Assembly (NCBI RefSeq): GCF_024171885.1
Contig: NZ_JAMTCP010000022.1
Coordinates: 1 to 45,898, forward strand
Length of the DNA stretch: 45,898 bases
DNA from: Streptoalloteichus tenebrarius
GTDB taxonomy: Bacteria; Actinomycetota; Actinomycetes; Mycobacteriales; Pseudonocardiaceae
Direction: 5' to 3'
Shown: positions 39,447-45,898 of the stretch, piece after piece
How positions within the stretch are numbered: position 1 is the stretch's first letter
Layout of the letters: every line of letters starts with the position of its first letter
Notes under the pieces: generated by a model
The model's input: the letters and a program-made list of their open reading frames with translations, nothing else
Database searches by the model: none
Told to the model about the DNA's origin: nothing
Made by a program: the position numbers and the translations under genes

Positions 39447-40469
39447 ATGACCGGGACGAGGAAACCACGAGTCGTCGTCGTGACCGGCGCGAGCGCGGGC
39501 GTGGGACGGGCGACGGCCAGGGAGTTCGCCGACCGGGGCGACCACGTCGCCCTGCTCGCGCGGGGCCAGCACGGACTGGAGGCCGCGGCCGAGGACGTAC
39601 GCGGGGCCGGGGGCAGGGCGCTGGTGGTTCCGGTGGACGTGGCCGACCACGAAGCCGTGGAGGCGGCGGCGAACCGGGTCGAGGAGGAACTCGGCCCCAT
39701 CGACGTCTGGGTCAACAACGCCTTCAGCACTGTCTTCGCGCCGTTCACACAGATCACGCCGGACGAGTTCCGCCGTGTCACCGAGGTGACCTACCTCGGG
39801 TTCGTCAACGGCACCCGCGCGGCGCTGGCGCGCATGCTGCCACGCGGGCACGGCGCGATCGTGCAGGTCGGCTCCGCACTGGCCTACCGGGGCATCCCCC
39901 TCCAGTCCGCCTACTGCGGGGCCAAGCACGCCATCCAGGGCTTCACCGAGTCGCTGCGCTGCGAGCTGATGCACGACGGCATGGACGTGCACATCACGAT
40001 GGTGCAGCTCCCCGCCGTGAACACCCCGCAGTTCGACTGGGCCAGGACGCGGATGCCGGAGAAGGCCCAGCCCGTGCCACCGATCTACCAGCCCGAGATC
40101 GCGGCCAGGGCGATCGTGCACGCGGCCGACCACCCGCGTCGTCGGGAGTACTGGGTCGGCTCCAGCACGGTCGGCACGCTGCTCGGAGACAAGTTCATCC
40201 CTGGCCTGCTGGACCGCTATCTGGCCAGGACGGGCTACCGGTCGCAGCAGAGCGGACAGCCCGAGGCCCCCAACCGCCCGGCGAACCTGTGGAAGCCCCT
40301 CGACAACGGGCAGGGGCGGGACTACGGCGCACACGGGCGGTTCGACCCCAAGGCCAAGGGCCGCAGTCCCCAGATGTGGCTCTCCCAGCACCACAAGACC
40401 CTCGTCACCGGTGCTGCCGCGTTCCTCGTCGGCGCCGCCGTCACCCTGCGGTCACTCCGCTCCCGATGA
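39447..40469 (+). CDS. SDR oxidoreductase with C-terminal membrane segment
   Basis: 340 aa from ATG 39447; a 37-residue extension to 39336 is open but has no family features. Rossmann motif TGASAGVG (13-20), NNAF (90-93, for NNAG), S143, Y156 and K160 (YCGAK). The C-terminus is extended by about 90 residues compared with a classical SDR: a Pro/Asn-rich linker (PEAPNRPANLWKPLDNGQG...) and a final hydrophobic helix VTGAAAFLVGAAVTL that may anchor it to the membrane. The substrate is unknown. Confidence 0.9.
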   Translation: MTGTRKPRVVVVTGASAGVGRATAREFADRGDHVALLARGQHGLEAAAEDVRGAGGRALVVPVDVADHEAVEAAANRVEEELGPIDVWVNNAFSTVFAPFTQITPDEFRRVTEVTYLGFVNGTRAALARMLPRGHGAIVQVGSALAYRGIPLQSAYCGAKHAIQGFTESLRCELMHDGMDVHITMVQLPAVNTPQFDWARTRMPEKAQPVPPIYQPEIAARAIVHAADHPRRREYWVGSSTVGTLLGDKFIPGLLDRYLARTGYRSQQSGQPEAPNRPANLWKPLDNGQGRDYGAHGRFDPKAKGRSPQMWLSQHHKTLVTGAAAFLVGAAVTLRSLRSR

Positions 40470-40476
40470 AGAGCAA

Positions 40477-40524
40477 GAACACCGGTCGCGCGGTGTGTGT
40501 GACACCCCGTGCTGACCGGTGTTC
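40477..40524. terminator. Convergent hairpin GAACACCGGTC/GACCGGTGTTC
   Basis: 11-bp perfect outer arms (40477-40487, 40514-40524) enclose an inner GGTGT...ACACC hairpin. Lies between the convergent SDR and BP74-related stops. Confidence 0.75.
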
Positions 40525-40576
40525 CTCGTGTCGAATGCGCGTTCTCCAGGAAAAGGGATCCGGAACAACCGCCGCC

Positions 40577-40930
40577 TCAGGCGGAAATCTTGACCTCACG
40601 GGTGAGCCGGGAGTCCCAGGGGCACCAGTGGCATCCGGGCAGGAACGCGCCGCACGCCTCGTCCAAGTGATCATCCACATACTGCATGTTGGCGTCGCAG
40701 ACCTCGATGGCGACCTCGAAGAACGCGATGGTGTCCGGGTCGAGGTGGAAATCCCAGGCGGGGTTGTATGGCTTCTTCTGCTTCTTGATCCTCCCGTGGA
40801 CGTGGATCCGGTGCTTCTCCTCGCCGGACAGGATCCGTCGGGCGTGGGCGATCTTCTCTTCGTCCCGGAGTTCGAAAACGAACTCCTGGCCGCGTTGCTG
40901 GGTGAACGCGAAGTAGGCCGACTCGGCCAT
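40577..40930 (-). CDS. BP74-related protein
   Basis: 117 aa. YFAFT...GQEFVFELRDEEKIAHARRILSGEEKHRIHVHGRIKKQKKPYNPAWDFHLDPDTIAFFEVAIEVCDANMQYVDDHLDEACGAFLPGCHWCPWDSRL matches the BP74 N-terminal domain family as I know it, first named for a Dictyostelium calmodulin-binding protein and widespread in actinomycetes. The role is unknown. The signature YNPxWxFHLDPDTIxFFxxAIEVCDA and the FLPGxxWCPWxSRL end are complete, so the gene is intact. The ATG has AGGAG upstream. No obvious signal peptide here. Confidence 0.85.
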   Translation of the reverse strand: MAESAYFAFTQQRGQEFVFELRDEEKIAHARRILSGEEKHRIHVHGRIKKQKKPYNPAWDFHLDPDTIAFFEVAIEVCDANMQYVDDHLDEACGAFLPGCHWCPWDSRLTREVKISA

Positions 40931-41091
40931 GCTTCTCCTCCTGAGGGTGCCCGATCGGGTGGTCGAACGGACGCTATCGATCCGATCATCGGACCAACAA
41001 CTACCCGATCGGATGACAGCGAAAGCCGATGCGGAACCATTCCCCAGCCCGGATCGCTCTCAGGCCATCAGCGTCCTCAATGGACAGCATT

Positions 41092-41385
41092 TCATCGGCC
41101 GTAGCCCTTCCGGCAGGGAGGGCGGTCGCCGTAGGCGGGCAGCGTCTCGCGCCAGGCCCGCTCGGCTCGGGCGCGCAGGTCCGCGCACCGGCCGGCCTCG
41201 ACACGGCAGACGTCGCACTCCGGCCACAGCAGCTCCGGGTCGCCGAGGTCGTACGTCCGGCTGATGACGATCAGTCCACAGAAGACAGTCACACTCGCCC
41301 CCTCGGGTCGCCTGCCGCCCCCGTGGGCGTGGCGCTGGCCGGCGTAGGGAAGCCAGGTGTGGCTGGGGAAGTCGAAGAGAGTCAC
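41092..41385 (-). CDS. Small zinc-finger-like protein
   Basis: 97 aa from GTG 41385 (GGAG 6 nt upstream). WLPYAGQRHAHGGG-...-VTVFCGL-...-LLWPECDVC gives the spacing H...C...WPxCxxC that is typical of a small putative zinc-binding family in Pseudonocardiales (usually annotated 'zinc finger protein'). There is one more Cys pair towards the end (GRCADL, PPC). Function unknown; encoded just downstream of a two-gene unit on the same strand. Confidence 0.7.
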   Translation of the reverse strand: MTLFDFPSHTWLPYAGQRHAHGGGRRPEGASVTVFCGLIVISRTYDLGDPELLWPECDVCRVEAGRCADLRARAERAWRETLPAYGDRPPCRKGYGR

Positions 41386-41521
41386 GACTGCTCCACGGAA
41401 TTCGGCGCGGAATGACGGGGAGAAGGGGCGGCGGGGCCAGGACCGAGGGGGCAGAAACCCGGCCCCGCCGCCGTGTCCCGGCGCGGCGAGGGGGAGCGCC
41501 CGCGCCGGGAGCATCAGAGGT

Positions 41522-41848
41522 TCAGGCGGTGCGCTCGCGGATGTCCGCTCCCCACACGACCTCCTCCGGTGTGGGCACCCAGACCCTGACCTCACAGAGC
41601 TTCTTGTCCGGCGGCGCCCATCGCCGGGAGAGCGGGTGGACGACGACGATCCACCGGTCACCCGGCCGCACGAGACCGGACTCCTGGTGCTCGACGAAGA
41701 ACTCCCGGGTGAGCGCCACGGCGTGCGCCTCGGCTCCGCCCTGGCAGAAGTAGAACCAGTCGTCCTCGACGTGTTCCTGGGCGCGACAGACACGCCGGCC
41801 GCGTTCGATGCGGAGGTAACGCATCAGATGCCAGAGGGGCGGGTTCAC
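41522..41848 (-). CDS. Small hypothetical protein
   Basis: 108 aa, not recognised. MNPPLWHLMRYLRIERGRRVCRAQEHVEDDWFYFCQGG...ALTREFFVEHQESGL...DRWIVVVHPLSRRW...CEVRVWVPTPEEVVWG: mixed strands and helices, no signal peptide, no membrane segment, Trp-rich. The start overlaps the preceding stop as ATGA, so it is translated with the upstream small gene. Frame supported by the coupling and by the position in a unit divergent from XRE-DUF5753. Confidence 0.7.
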   Translation of the reverse strand: MNPPLWHLMRYLRIERGRRVCRAQEHVEDDWFYFCQGGAEAHAVALTREFFVEHQESGLVRPGDRWIVVVHPLSRRWAPPDKKLCEVRVWVPTPEEVVWGADIRERTA

Positions 41849-42183
41849 GACGCCCTGCCCCGCGGGATCGCCGGGAACGGCACGGTCGTCTCTCCGCCGC
41901 CGGCCACCCCGGTGCGCCGTAGCCGGTCCAGCGGGTTCTCGATCCGACGCAGCGTTTCCGTCGGGGCCTCGGCGTACAACCTCGTGAGCTTGCGTGAACG
42001 CCGTGGTCGGCGGACATCATCACGCCGCAACAGATCCGCGAGCGACAGACCATGCCCCCGCTCCCGCAGCGCGTGACGCGGCAACTCCGACGACACGGAC
42101 TGAACAGCCATCGGCCAAGCCGTCGGAGCGACCAGACCGGAGACAGGCGCGCCGAGCGCGCCGAAGGTGACGAACTGGATCAC
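41845..42183 (-). CDS. Small hypothetical protein divergent from XRE regulator
   Basis: 112 aa from GTG 42183 (GAGGTGG upstream), not recognised. VIQFVTFGALGAPVSGLVAPTAWPMAVQSVSSELPRHALRERGHGLSLADLLRRDDVRRPRRSRKLTRLYAEAPTETLRRIENPLDRLRR: a short hydrophobic start, then basic helices. Coupled by ATGA to the next gene. Divergent from the XRE-DUF5753/DUF397 pair across a 183-bp gap with an imperfect palindrome, so it may be a target of that regulator. Confidence 0.7.
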   Translation of the reverse strand: MIQFVTFGALGAPVSGLVAPTAWPMAVQSVSSELPRHALRERGHGLSLADLLRRDDVRRPRRSRKLTRLYAEAPTETLRRIENPLDRLRRTGVAGGGETTVPFPAIPRGRAS

Positions 42184-42262
42184 GAGACCACCTCGCACAC
42201 TCCACATCGGCCTGTGCTCAACTGATCACGCTCAGTTGCTGGCCGTATGCCCAGGACAGTAC

Positions 42263-42280
42263 AACTGCGACGTCACAGTT
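42263..42280. promoter_or_regulatory. Imperfect palindrome AACTGCGACGTCACAGTT
   Basis: 18-bp dyad with one mismatched pair, in the divergent promoter of the small-protein unit and the XRE-DUF5753 gene. Candidate operator for the XRE protein. Confidence 0.4.
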
Positions 42281-42366
42281 TCGACGACTCGAACGGGTGA
42301 TCTCGCCAAGTCGGCTCGCCCCCAGGGGTTTGTTGCCGCGCGGTGGGACCCGGAAGGATTGACGCC

Positions 42367-43209
42367 ATGGGTAGCTCCCCGCCACCGCTCGCGTACCGCC
42401 TGCTGTTGGGCGCGTTGCTGCGAACGCTGCGCGAACGCACTGGCATGACTCCGGCTGAGGTCGCGGAACGCCTCGGCTGGTACGTCCGCAAGGTCAACCT
42501 TGTCGAGACGGGGCAACGGAAGGTCGTGCTGACGGAGATCGATCGACTGATCGAGCTCTACAAGGTCAGCGACGAGGAGGAGCAGCGCGTCCGAGACCTC
42601 GGACGAGAAGCCCGGAAGCGAGACACGGCCTCGACGCCCGTCGCGGAGTGGGCGCAGATCTACGTCGCGATGGAGTCAGCAGCGCGCGAACTTCGGGTGT
42701 ATCACGAGGAATTGCTCCCCGGTTTCGCGCAGACCGAGGAGTACGCCCGCGAGATCCTCTCGCACGGCTTCTTGCCACCCAAGCGTGGCGTCGACGACGC
42801 GGTTCTTCGACGACTGGAAAGACAGCAACACATCACCGGCCCCGACGCTCCCACTGTCGCGATGGTGCTCGCCGAGAGCGCGCTCCGACGGGAGGTCGGC
42901 GGCAGGGAGATCATGCGACGACAGGTCCAGTTTCTGCGGAACCTCGCCGTACTACCGCACATCTCGCTGCGGGTGCTCCCCAACTCGGCGGGCGCCCACG
43001 CCGGACTGGGCACATCGTTCAACTTGCTCTACGTGGGAGAGCCCGCCACGACCTTCGCCTACGCGGAGTCGTTGACCGACGGCCAGTGGTATGACCGCGC
43101 ACCACACACGGAGTCCTACACAATCGCATTCGACCGCGTATTCAGGGCAGCGCTGCCGGAAGACGACACGCTCACACTGCTCGACCAAGTGATCAACGAC
43201 CTGTCCTAG
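42367..43209 (+). CDS. XRE-family regulator with DUF5753
   Basis: 280 aa from ATG 42367 (GGAAGG upstream). N-terminal HTH_31/XRE domain: LGALLRTLRERTGMTPAEVAERLGWYVRKVNLVETGQRKVVLTEIDRLIELY. DUF5753 from about residue 95: EWAQIYVAMESAARELRVYHEELLPGFAQTEEYAREILS, RLERQQHI, PHISLRVLPNSAGAHAGLGTSFNLLYV. These are WhiJ-like developmental/secondary-metabolism regulators, usually paired with a DUF397 protein that acts as their small partner or antagonist. The DUF397 gene follows 10 nt after the stop. Confidence 0.92.
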   Translation: MGSSPPPLAYRLLLGALLRTLRERTGMTPAEVAERLGWYVRKVNLVETGQRKVVLTEIDRLIELYKVSDEEEQRVRDLGREARKRDTASTPVAEWAQIYVAMESAARELRVYHEELLPGFAQTEEYAREILSHGFLPPKRGVDDAVLRRLERQQHITGPDAPTVAMVLAESALRREVGGREIMRRQVQFLRNLAVLPHISLRVLPNSAGAHAGLGTSFNLLYVGEPATTFAYAESLTDGQWYDRAPHTESYTIAFDRVFRAALPEDDTLTLLDQVINDLS

Positions 43210-43219
43210 GAGAGTGCCT

Positions 43220-43435
43220 ATGCTTGCGCCCGATCTCACCCTGTCAGCTCCATGGCGCAAGTCGACGCGGAGCAACAACGGTGCCCACAACTGCGTGGAG
43301 GTGGCACCAGCAGCCGGTGCCGCTGCTGCCGTTCGGGACTCAAAGAACCCCAACGGGCCGGCGCTGCTGTTCGCCCCGAGCACCTTCCACGCCTTCGTGA
43401 ACACCATCAAGACCGGACGGCTCGACCTGAGCTGA
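43220..43435 (+). CDS. DUF397 protein, copy 1
   Basis: 71 aa. WRKSTRSNNGAHNCVEVAPAAGAAAAVRDSKNPNGPALLFAPSTFHAFVNTIKTGRLDLS has the full DUF397 pattern (W.KS..S...NCVEVA....VaVRDSK.P.GP.L.F....W..F......G). Operon partner of the XRE-DUF5753 gene 10 nt upstream. Its last 111 nt are about 95 percent identical to the copy at 45000. GTG 43214 is an alternative start. Confidence 0.92.
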   Translation: MLAPDLTLSAPWRKSTRSNNGAHNCVEVAPAAGAAAAVRDSKNPNGPALLFAPSTFHAFVNTIKTGRLDLS

Positions 43436-43443
43436 CCCACACT

Positions 43444-43477
43444 GATCGGCGGGGGCCGGGGCCGGTCCCCGCCGATC
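43444..43477. terminator. Convergent hairpin after DUF397
   Basis: GATCGGCGGGG (43444-43454) pairs with CCCCGCCGATC (43467-43477), loop 12 nt. Lies between convergent DUF397 and HTH-TPR stops. Confidence 0.8.
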
Positions 43478-43536
43478 CCTGTGAGCAGGCGGCCCATGGC
43501 GAAGCCTGGTGACCGCCCCTGTTGCGAGAAGCCGGA

Positions 43537-44766
43537 TCAGGCGAGCATGCCGACCTTCTCGGCGAGATCGTGCGCGCGGCGACGCATGCGGGCCACCCTG
43601 TCCATCATCTCCCCCACCATCTGCCGGGCGTAGCCGTTGAACTGGATGGTTTCCGGTGCCGCTTCGTACGCCTTGTCGAGCAGTTCCGCCGTGGCCTCGT
43701 AGTCTCGGCGGGCATGGTAGGCCCGCGCCACCTCGATGAGATGGCGGGCGCGCCGGGGCCGCGACGGAATATCCGCCGGATTCCCGACCGCGGCATGGCG
43801 GGCGGCCTCTCCGGCCTTCCTCAGCTCGACGTGCACCGTCACCGCGTGGGCCGGCAGGATCGCGGTCGAGAACGACGTCATGGTCTGGTAGTAGCCGACG
43901 GGGAGCCTCTGTGCTGCCCTGCTCGCCTCATCGAGATGGTGCAGCGCCACTCCTTGGTCGCCCACCTTGGCGGCGGTGTACGCCGCTTCGGCCTGAAGCG
44001 CCCCCCACATCCCCAGAAGCTCGGCCGGGCCATCGGAGAGCAGCGGATCGAGAAGGCGGAGCGCGCTCATCGTGACTTCCTGCGCCTGCTCCCACTCCCC
44101 CGAATCGCGATGGGCCTGGGCGAGCGACCACGCGGACATCGCGATGGTTCGGGGGTCCTCGGCGTCATACGCCGCCGCCATCGCCCGCTCCACCGCCCGC
44201 CACAGCAGGCTCGCCGCTGGCTGGTAGGCAACATAGAACGTCACCAGATTCATCGTCTCGGAAAGGAGTGCGTAGGCGTCTCGCCTCTCTCGAAGGTCGG
44301 AGGCCGCGCGCACCGCGATCTGGGCATCACGAATCAACCCCGGGAGCAGTTCCCCGAGCGTCGTGCGGTGGAGCGGGGAGGCGTGGCGCGCGGCCCACGC
44401 GCTACTCAGCCGCTCCCGCAGTTGTTGTGTCGAGACACGTTCAACGCCAGATGGCATACCGAGGAGGTAGTCACTCATCGCCGCCCGCACGGCGGGCAGT
44501 GCCGGATGGGCGCTTCCACTGAAGGTCTCCGCCGGGGCCTCGATCGCTCCGGTCAGGTCAGCCAGTGAGACCTTGAGCATCTCCGCGATCCGCACGAGCA
44601 TGGGCAACCGGGGAGGCAGCAGCCGCCCTGTCTCGACAGCCTTGAGCCAACTCTCGGACTTCCCGAGAAGCCCCGCGAGCACGGCCCTGGTCTTGCCGGC
44701 CCGTTGGCGGAAGTACTGGATGCGCTTCCCTACCGGCAGTTCCGGGTTGATGCGAGGACCCTCCAT
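43537..44766 (-). CDS. HTH-TPR regulator
   Basis: 409 aa. XRE-type HTH at residues 12-72 (VGKRIQYFRQRAGKTRAVLAGLLGKSESWLKAVETGRLLPPRLPMLVRIAEMLKVSLADLTG), then about 300 residues of TPR-like helices (AMSAWSLAQAHRDSGEWEQAQEVTMSALRLL, GDQGVALHHLDEASRAAQRL, RHLIEVARAYHARRDYEATAELLDKAYEAAP). Same layout as actinomycete helix-turn-helix/TPR regulators that bind small signals or peptides (Rap/Rgg-like principle). Divergent from the second DUF397 gene. Ligand unknown. Confidence 0.9.
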   Translation of the reverse strand: MEGPRINPELPVGKRIQYFRQRAGKTRAVLAGLLGKSESWLKAVETGRLLPPRLPMLVRIAEMLKVSLADLTGAIEAPAETFSGSAHPALPAVRAAMSDYLLGMPSGVERVSTQQLRERLSSAWAARHASPLHRTTLGELLPGLIRDAQIAVRAASDLRERRDAYALLSETMNLVTFYVAYQPAASLLWRAVERAMAAAYDAEDPRTIAMSAWSLAQAHRDSGEWEQAQEVTMSALRLLDPLLSDGPAELLGMWGALQAEAAYTAAKVGDQGVALHHLDEASRAAQRLPVGYYQTMTSFSTAILPAHAVTVHVELRKAGEAARHAAVGNPADIPSRPRRARHLIEVARAYHARRDYEATAELLDKAYEAAPETIQFNGYARQMVGEMMDRVARMRRRAHDLAEKVGMLA

Positions 44767-44999
44767 GGCGCGCCTTCCCGACCGCGTGGCGTGTCAACTC
44801 CTTCACTGAGAGTAGACCCACACGGCGCAGCCTCGACCCGACCTGTCCCCCACGAACACAACGGGTCGAGACGGTCTGCTCCTTCTCCGTGGACTTCTCG
44901 ACCACACCGGTGAAGCGGCAGAACAGGGAAACGGAGCTTCTTCACTGCTCACTAGCCTGCTGGCTGGTTCTTGTCCATGCCGACCTCAAGGAGCCAGGC

Positions 45000-45209
45000 A
45001 TGCCACCAGACCTCCATCAGGCACCTTGGCGGAAGACCAGTCGCAGTGGTGGCGGCAACGCGAACTGTGTGGAAGTCGCGCCCGTGGCAGACAGTGCGGC
45101 TGCCGTTCGGGACTCGAAGAACCCCAACGGACCGGGCCTGCTGTTCGCCCCGAACACCTTCCACGCCTTCGTGAACACCATCAAGACCGGACGGCTCGAC
45201 CTGAGCTGA
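45000..45209 (+). CDS. DUF397 protein, copy 2
   Basis: 69 aa, complete DUF397 pattern (WRKTSRSGGGNANCVEVAPVADSAAAVRDSKNPNGPGLLFAPNTFHAFVNTIKTGRLDLS). AAGGAG lies 7 nt before the ATG. Unlike copy 1 it has no XRE-DUF5753 partner next to it; its divergent neighbour is the HTH-TPR regulator. The N-terminal half differs from copy 1 while the last 37 codons are nearly identical. Confidence 0.9.
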   Translation: MPPDLHQAPWRKTSRSGGGNANCVEVAPVADSAAAVRDSKNPNGPGLLFAPNTFHAFVNTIKTGRLDLS

Positions 45210-45217
45210 CCGCTTGA

Positions 45218-45248
45218 GACGGCGGGGGGCCGGCTGGCTCCCGCCGTC
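45218..45248 (+). terminator. Hairpin after DUF397 copy 2
   Basis: GACGGCGGG (45218-45226) pairs with CCCGCCGTC (45240-45248) around a GC-rich 13-nt loop, 8 nt after the stop. Confidence 0.7.
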
Positions 45249-45360
45249 AGCCATGCCCGGGCCCGGATGTGGCGTACGTAGGAAGTACCGGGAATCCCGG
45301 TGGCGCCCTCGCCGCGTGCGGCAGGATACGTCTGTTGTGCACGTGAGGGAGGCACGATCC

Positions 45361-45807
45361 GTGAGTGAGATGGTCAGCGGCTTCTGGACCGCTGGTGAAG
45401 CTGTGGCAAGAGCAGGAGCGAGAGTCGCAGGTCAGGTGGCTGATGCCGCCCGAGCAGTCAACAGCGGAGCTGGTGGCGGCGGTGGCGGAGGCGGCGCAGG
45501 CGCACACTTCGCCGTCCAGGCGGACCGGATTCCCGACCTCATCAGCGAGCTGAAACTCGCCAAGAGCAAACTGGAGGACGCCGCAGTGCTGGCCGTGGCC
45601 TCCATGAAGATCGATCCGATGGGCAGGGACCCGTTCAGCCCGTCCGCCGCGCAACGCATGGGACCCGAACTGGCCCAGAACTATCTCGACGCGAACCAGC
45701 GCCAGCAGGACGACATCCAACGGATGATCAACAGCCTTGAGGCCGCGAAGAAGACGTACGAGAACACCGAGGACGCCAACAGGGCCACGTTCGGAAAGCA
45801 GGCCTGA
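45361..45807 (+). CDS. PE/ESX-like glycine-rich secreted-type protein
   Basis: 148 aa from GTG 45361 (GGAGG 8 nt upstream). Ala/Gly-rich N-terminus, a run of nine glycines (residues about 38-47), then a PE-like helical pair (FAVQADRIPDLISELKLAKSKLEDAAVLAVAS) and a second helix ending YLDANQRQQDDIQRMINSLEAAKKTYENTEDANRATFGKQA. The two long helices around a turn and the lack of a Sec signal fit type VII secretion substrates of Pseudonocardiales. Followed 2 nt later by a lipoprotein start, a pairing often seen with DUF3558. Confidence 0.75.
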   Translation: MSEMVSGFWTAGEAVARAGARVAGQVADAARAVNSGAGGGGGGGGAGAHFAVQADRIPDLISELKLAKSKLEDAAVLAVASMKIDPMGRDPFSPSAAQRMGPELAQNYLDANQRQQDDIQRMINSLEAAKKTYENTEDANRATFGKQA

Positions 45808-45809
45808 CC

Positions 45810-45898
45810 TTGTCGAAGAAGATCACGAAGATCGCGGTTCCGATTCTGGGAGCACTGCTGTTGGCAAGCTGCTCCGGAGGGTCGGTACAGGGTACCGC
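45810..45898 (+). CDS. Lipoprotein, N-terminus only (runs off the window)
   Basis: TTG 45810 starts MSKKITKIAVPILGALLLASC...: two to four Lys, a hydrophobic stretch and the lipobox LASC, then GGSVQGT at the window end. Partial at 3'. By position after a PE-like gene it may be a DUF3558 lipoprotein, but only 29 residues are visible. Confidence 0.7.
   Translation, partial: MSKKITKIAVPILGALLLASCSGGSVQGT

Noticed and set aside
1-45898. tRNA, rRNA or riboswitch
   Set aside because: No GGTTCRAATCC-type T-arm within a cloverleaf context, no rRNA stretch and no conserved riboswitch core was seen by eye; a covariance search would be needed to be sure.

Overview
The window is high-GC DNA (third codon positions mostly G or C) carrying typical actinomycete families: BTAD/NB-ARC (AfsR-type) regulators, XRE-DUF5753/DUF397 pairs, BP74-related protein, HspR-era hsp20 loci, ESX/PE-like secretion substrates and Tat lipoproteins. 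GTG starts, 4-nt GTGA overlaps and a recurrent GTCCAC-N-GTGGAC-like palindrome suggest a member of the Pseudonocardiales (Saccharothrix/Actinosynnema-like); the genus cannot be fixed from sequence alone. No rRNA, tRNA, CRISPR array or insertion sequence was recognised.

Layout. 1-5.1 kb: a decaying tandem array of two unrecognised small-gene families (A, all-helical acidic, 117-140 aa; B, about 156 aa), with intact, frameshifted, chimeric and truncated copies, each set separated by a related spacer and closed by hairpins sharing the loop GCCGACGC. 5.3-7.8 kb: SnoaL-like protein, divergent HxlR regulator and a Tat-exported M20 peptidase. 7.9-8.5 kb: remnants of a ClpS-DUF2017 pair. 8.6-9.7 kb: iron-siderophore binding lipoprotein with an iron box. 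9.8-10.6 kb: Clp-N/HTH protein under paired operators. 10.7-14.8 kb: FAD monooxygenase with divergent TetR, then an imine-reductase-like enzyme plus SDR. 14.9-18.3 kb: a 1,116-aa AfsR-type regulator, followed by an 0.8 kb repeat-rich non-coding stretch. 19.1-27.1 kb: many single metabolic genes paired with MarR or TetR regulators (EamA exporter + FMN reductase; quinone reductase; ACMSD-like amidohydrolase; PEP mutase/isocitrate lyase-like enzyme; secreted lipase; NmrA protein).

27.1-28.8 kb is a small heat-shock operon (Hsp20, small protein, J-domain protein). 29.0-31.9 kb holds a methyltransferase and a TetR-controlled NTF2/NmrA pair. 32.1-39.3 kb is a tightly overlapped carbohydrate operon: polyol-type MFS permease, two different FGGY kinases, histidine phosphatase and 2-hydroxyacid dehydrogenase, with a divergent DeoR-type repressor. 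39.4-41.4 kb has an SDR, a BP74-related protein and a zinc-finger-like protein. 41.5-45.9 kb is a signalling/secretion-flavoured block: two small coupled genes, XRE-DUF5753 + DUF397, an HTH-TPR regulator, a second DUF397 gene, a PE-like glycine-rich protein and the start of a lipoprotein.

The two most unusual things are the 5 kb amplified and decaying A/B cassette array at the left end, whose architecture resembles an immunity-gene array of a polymorphic toxin locus (inference only), and the double-kinase operon, which lacks any evident polyol dehydrogenase.
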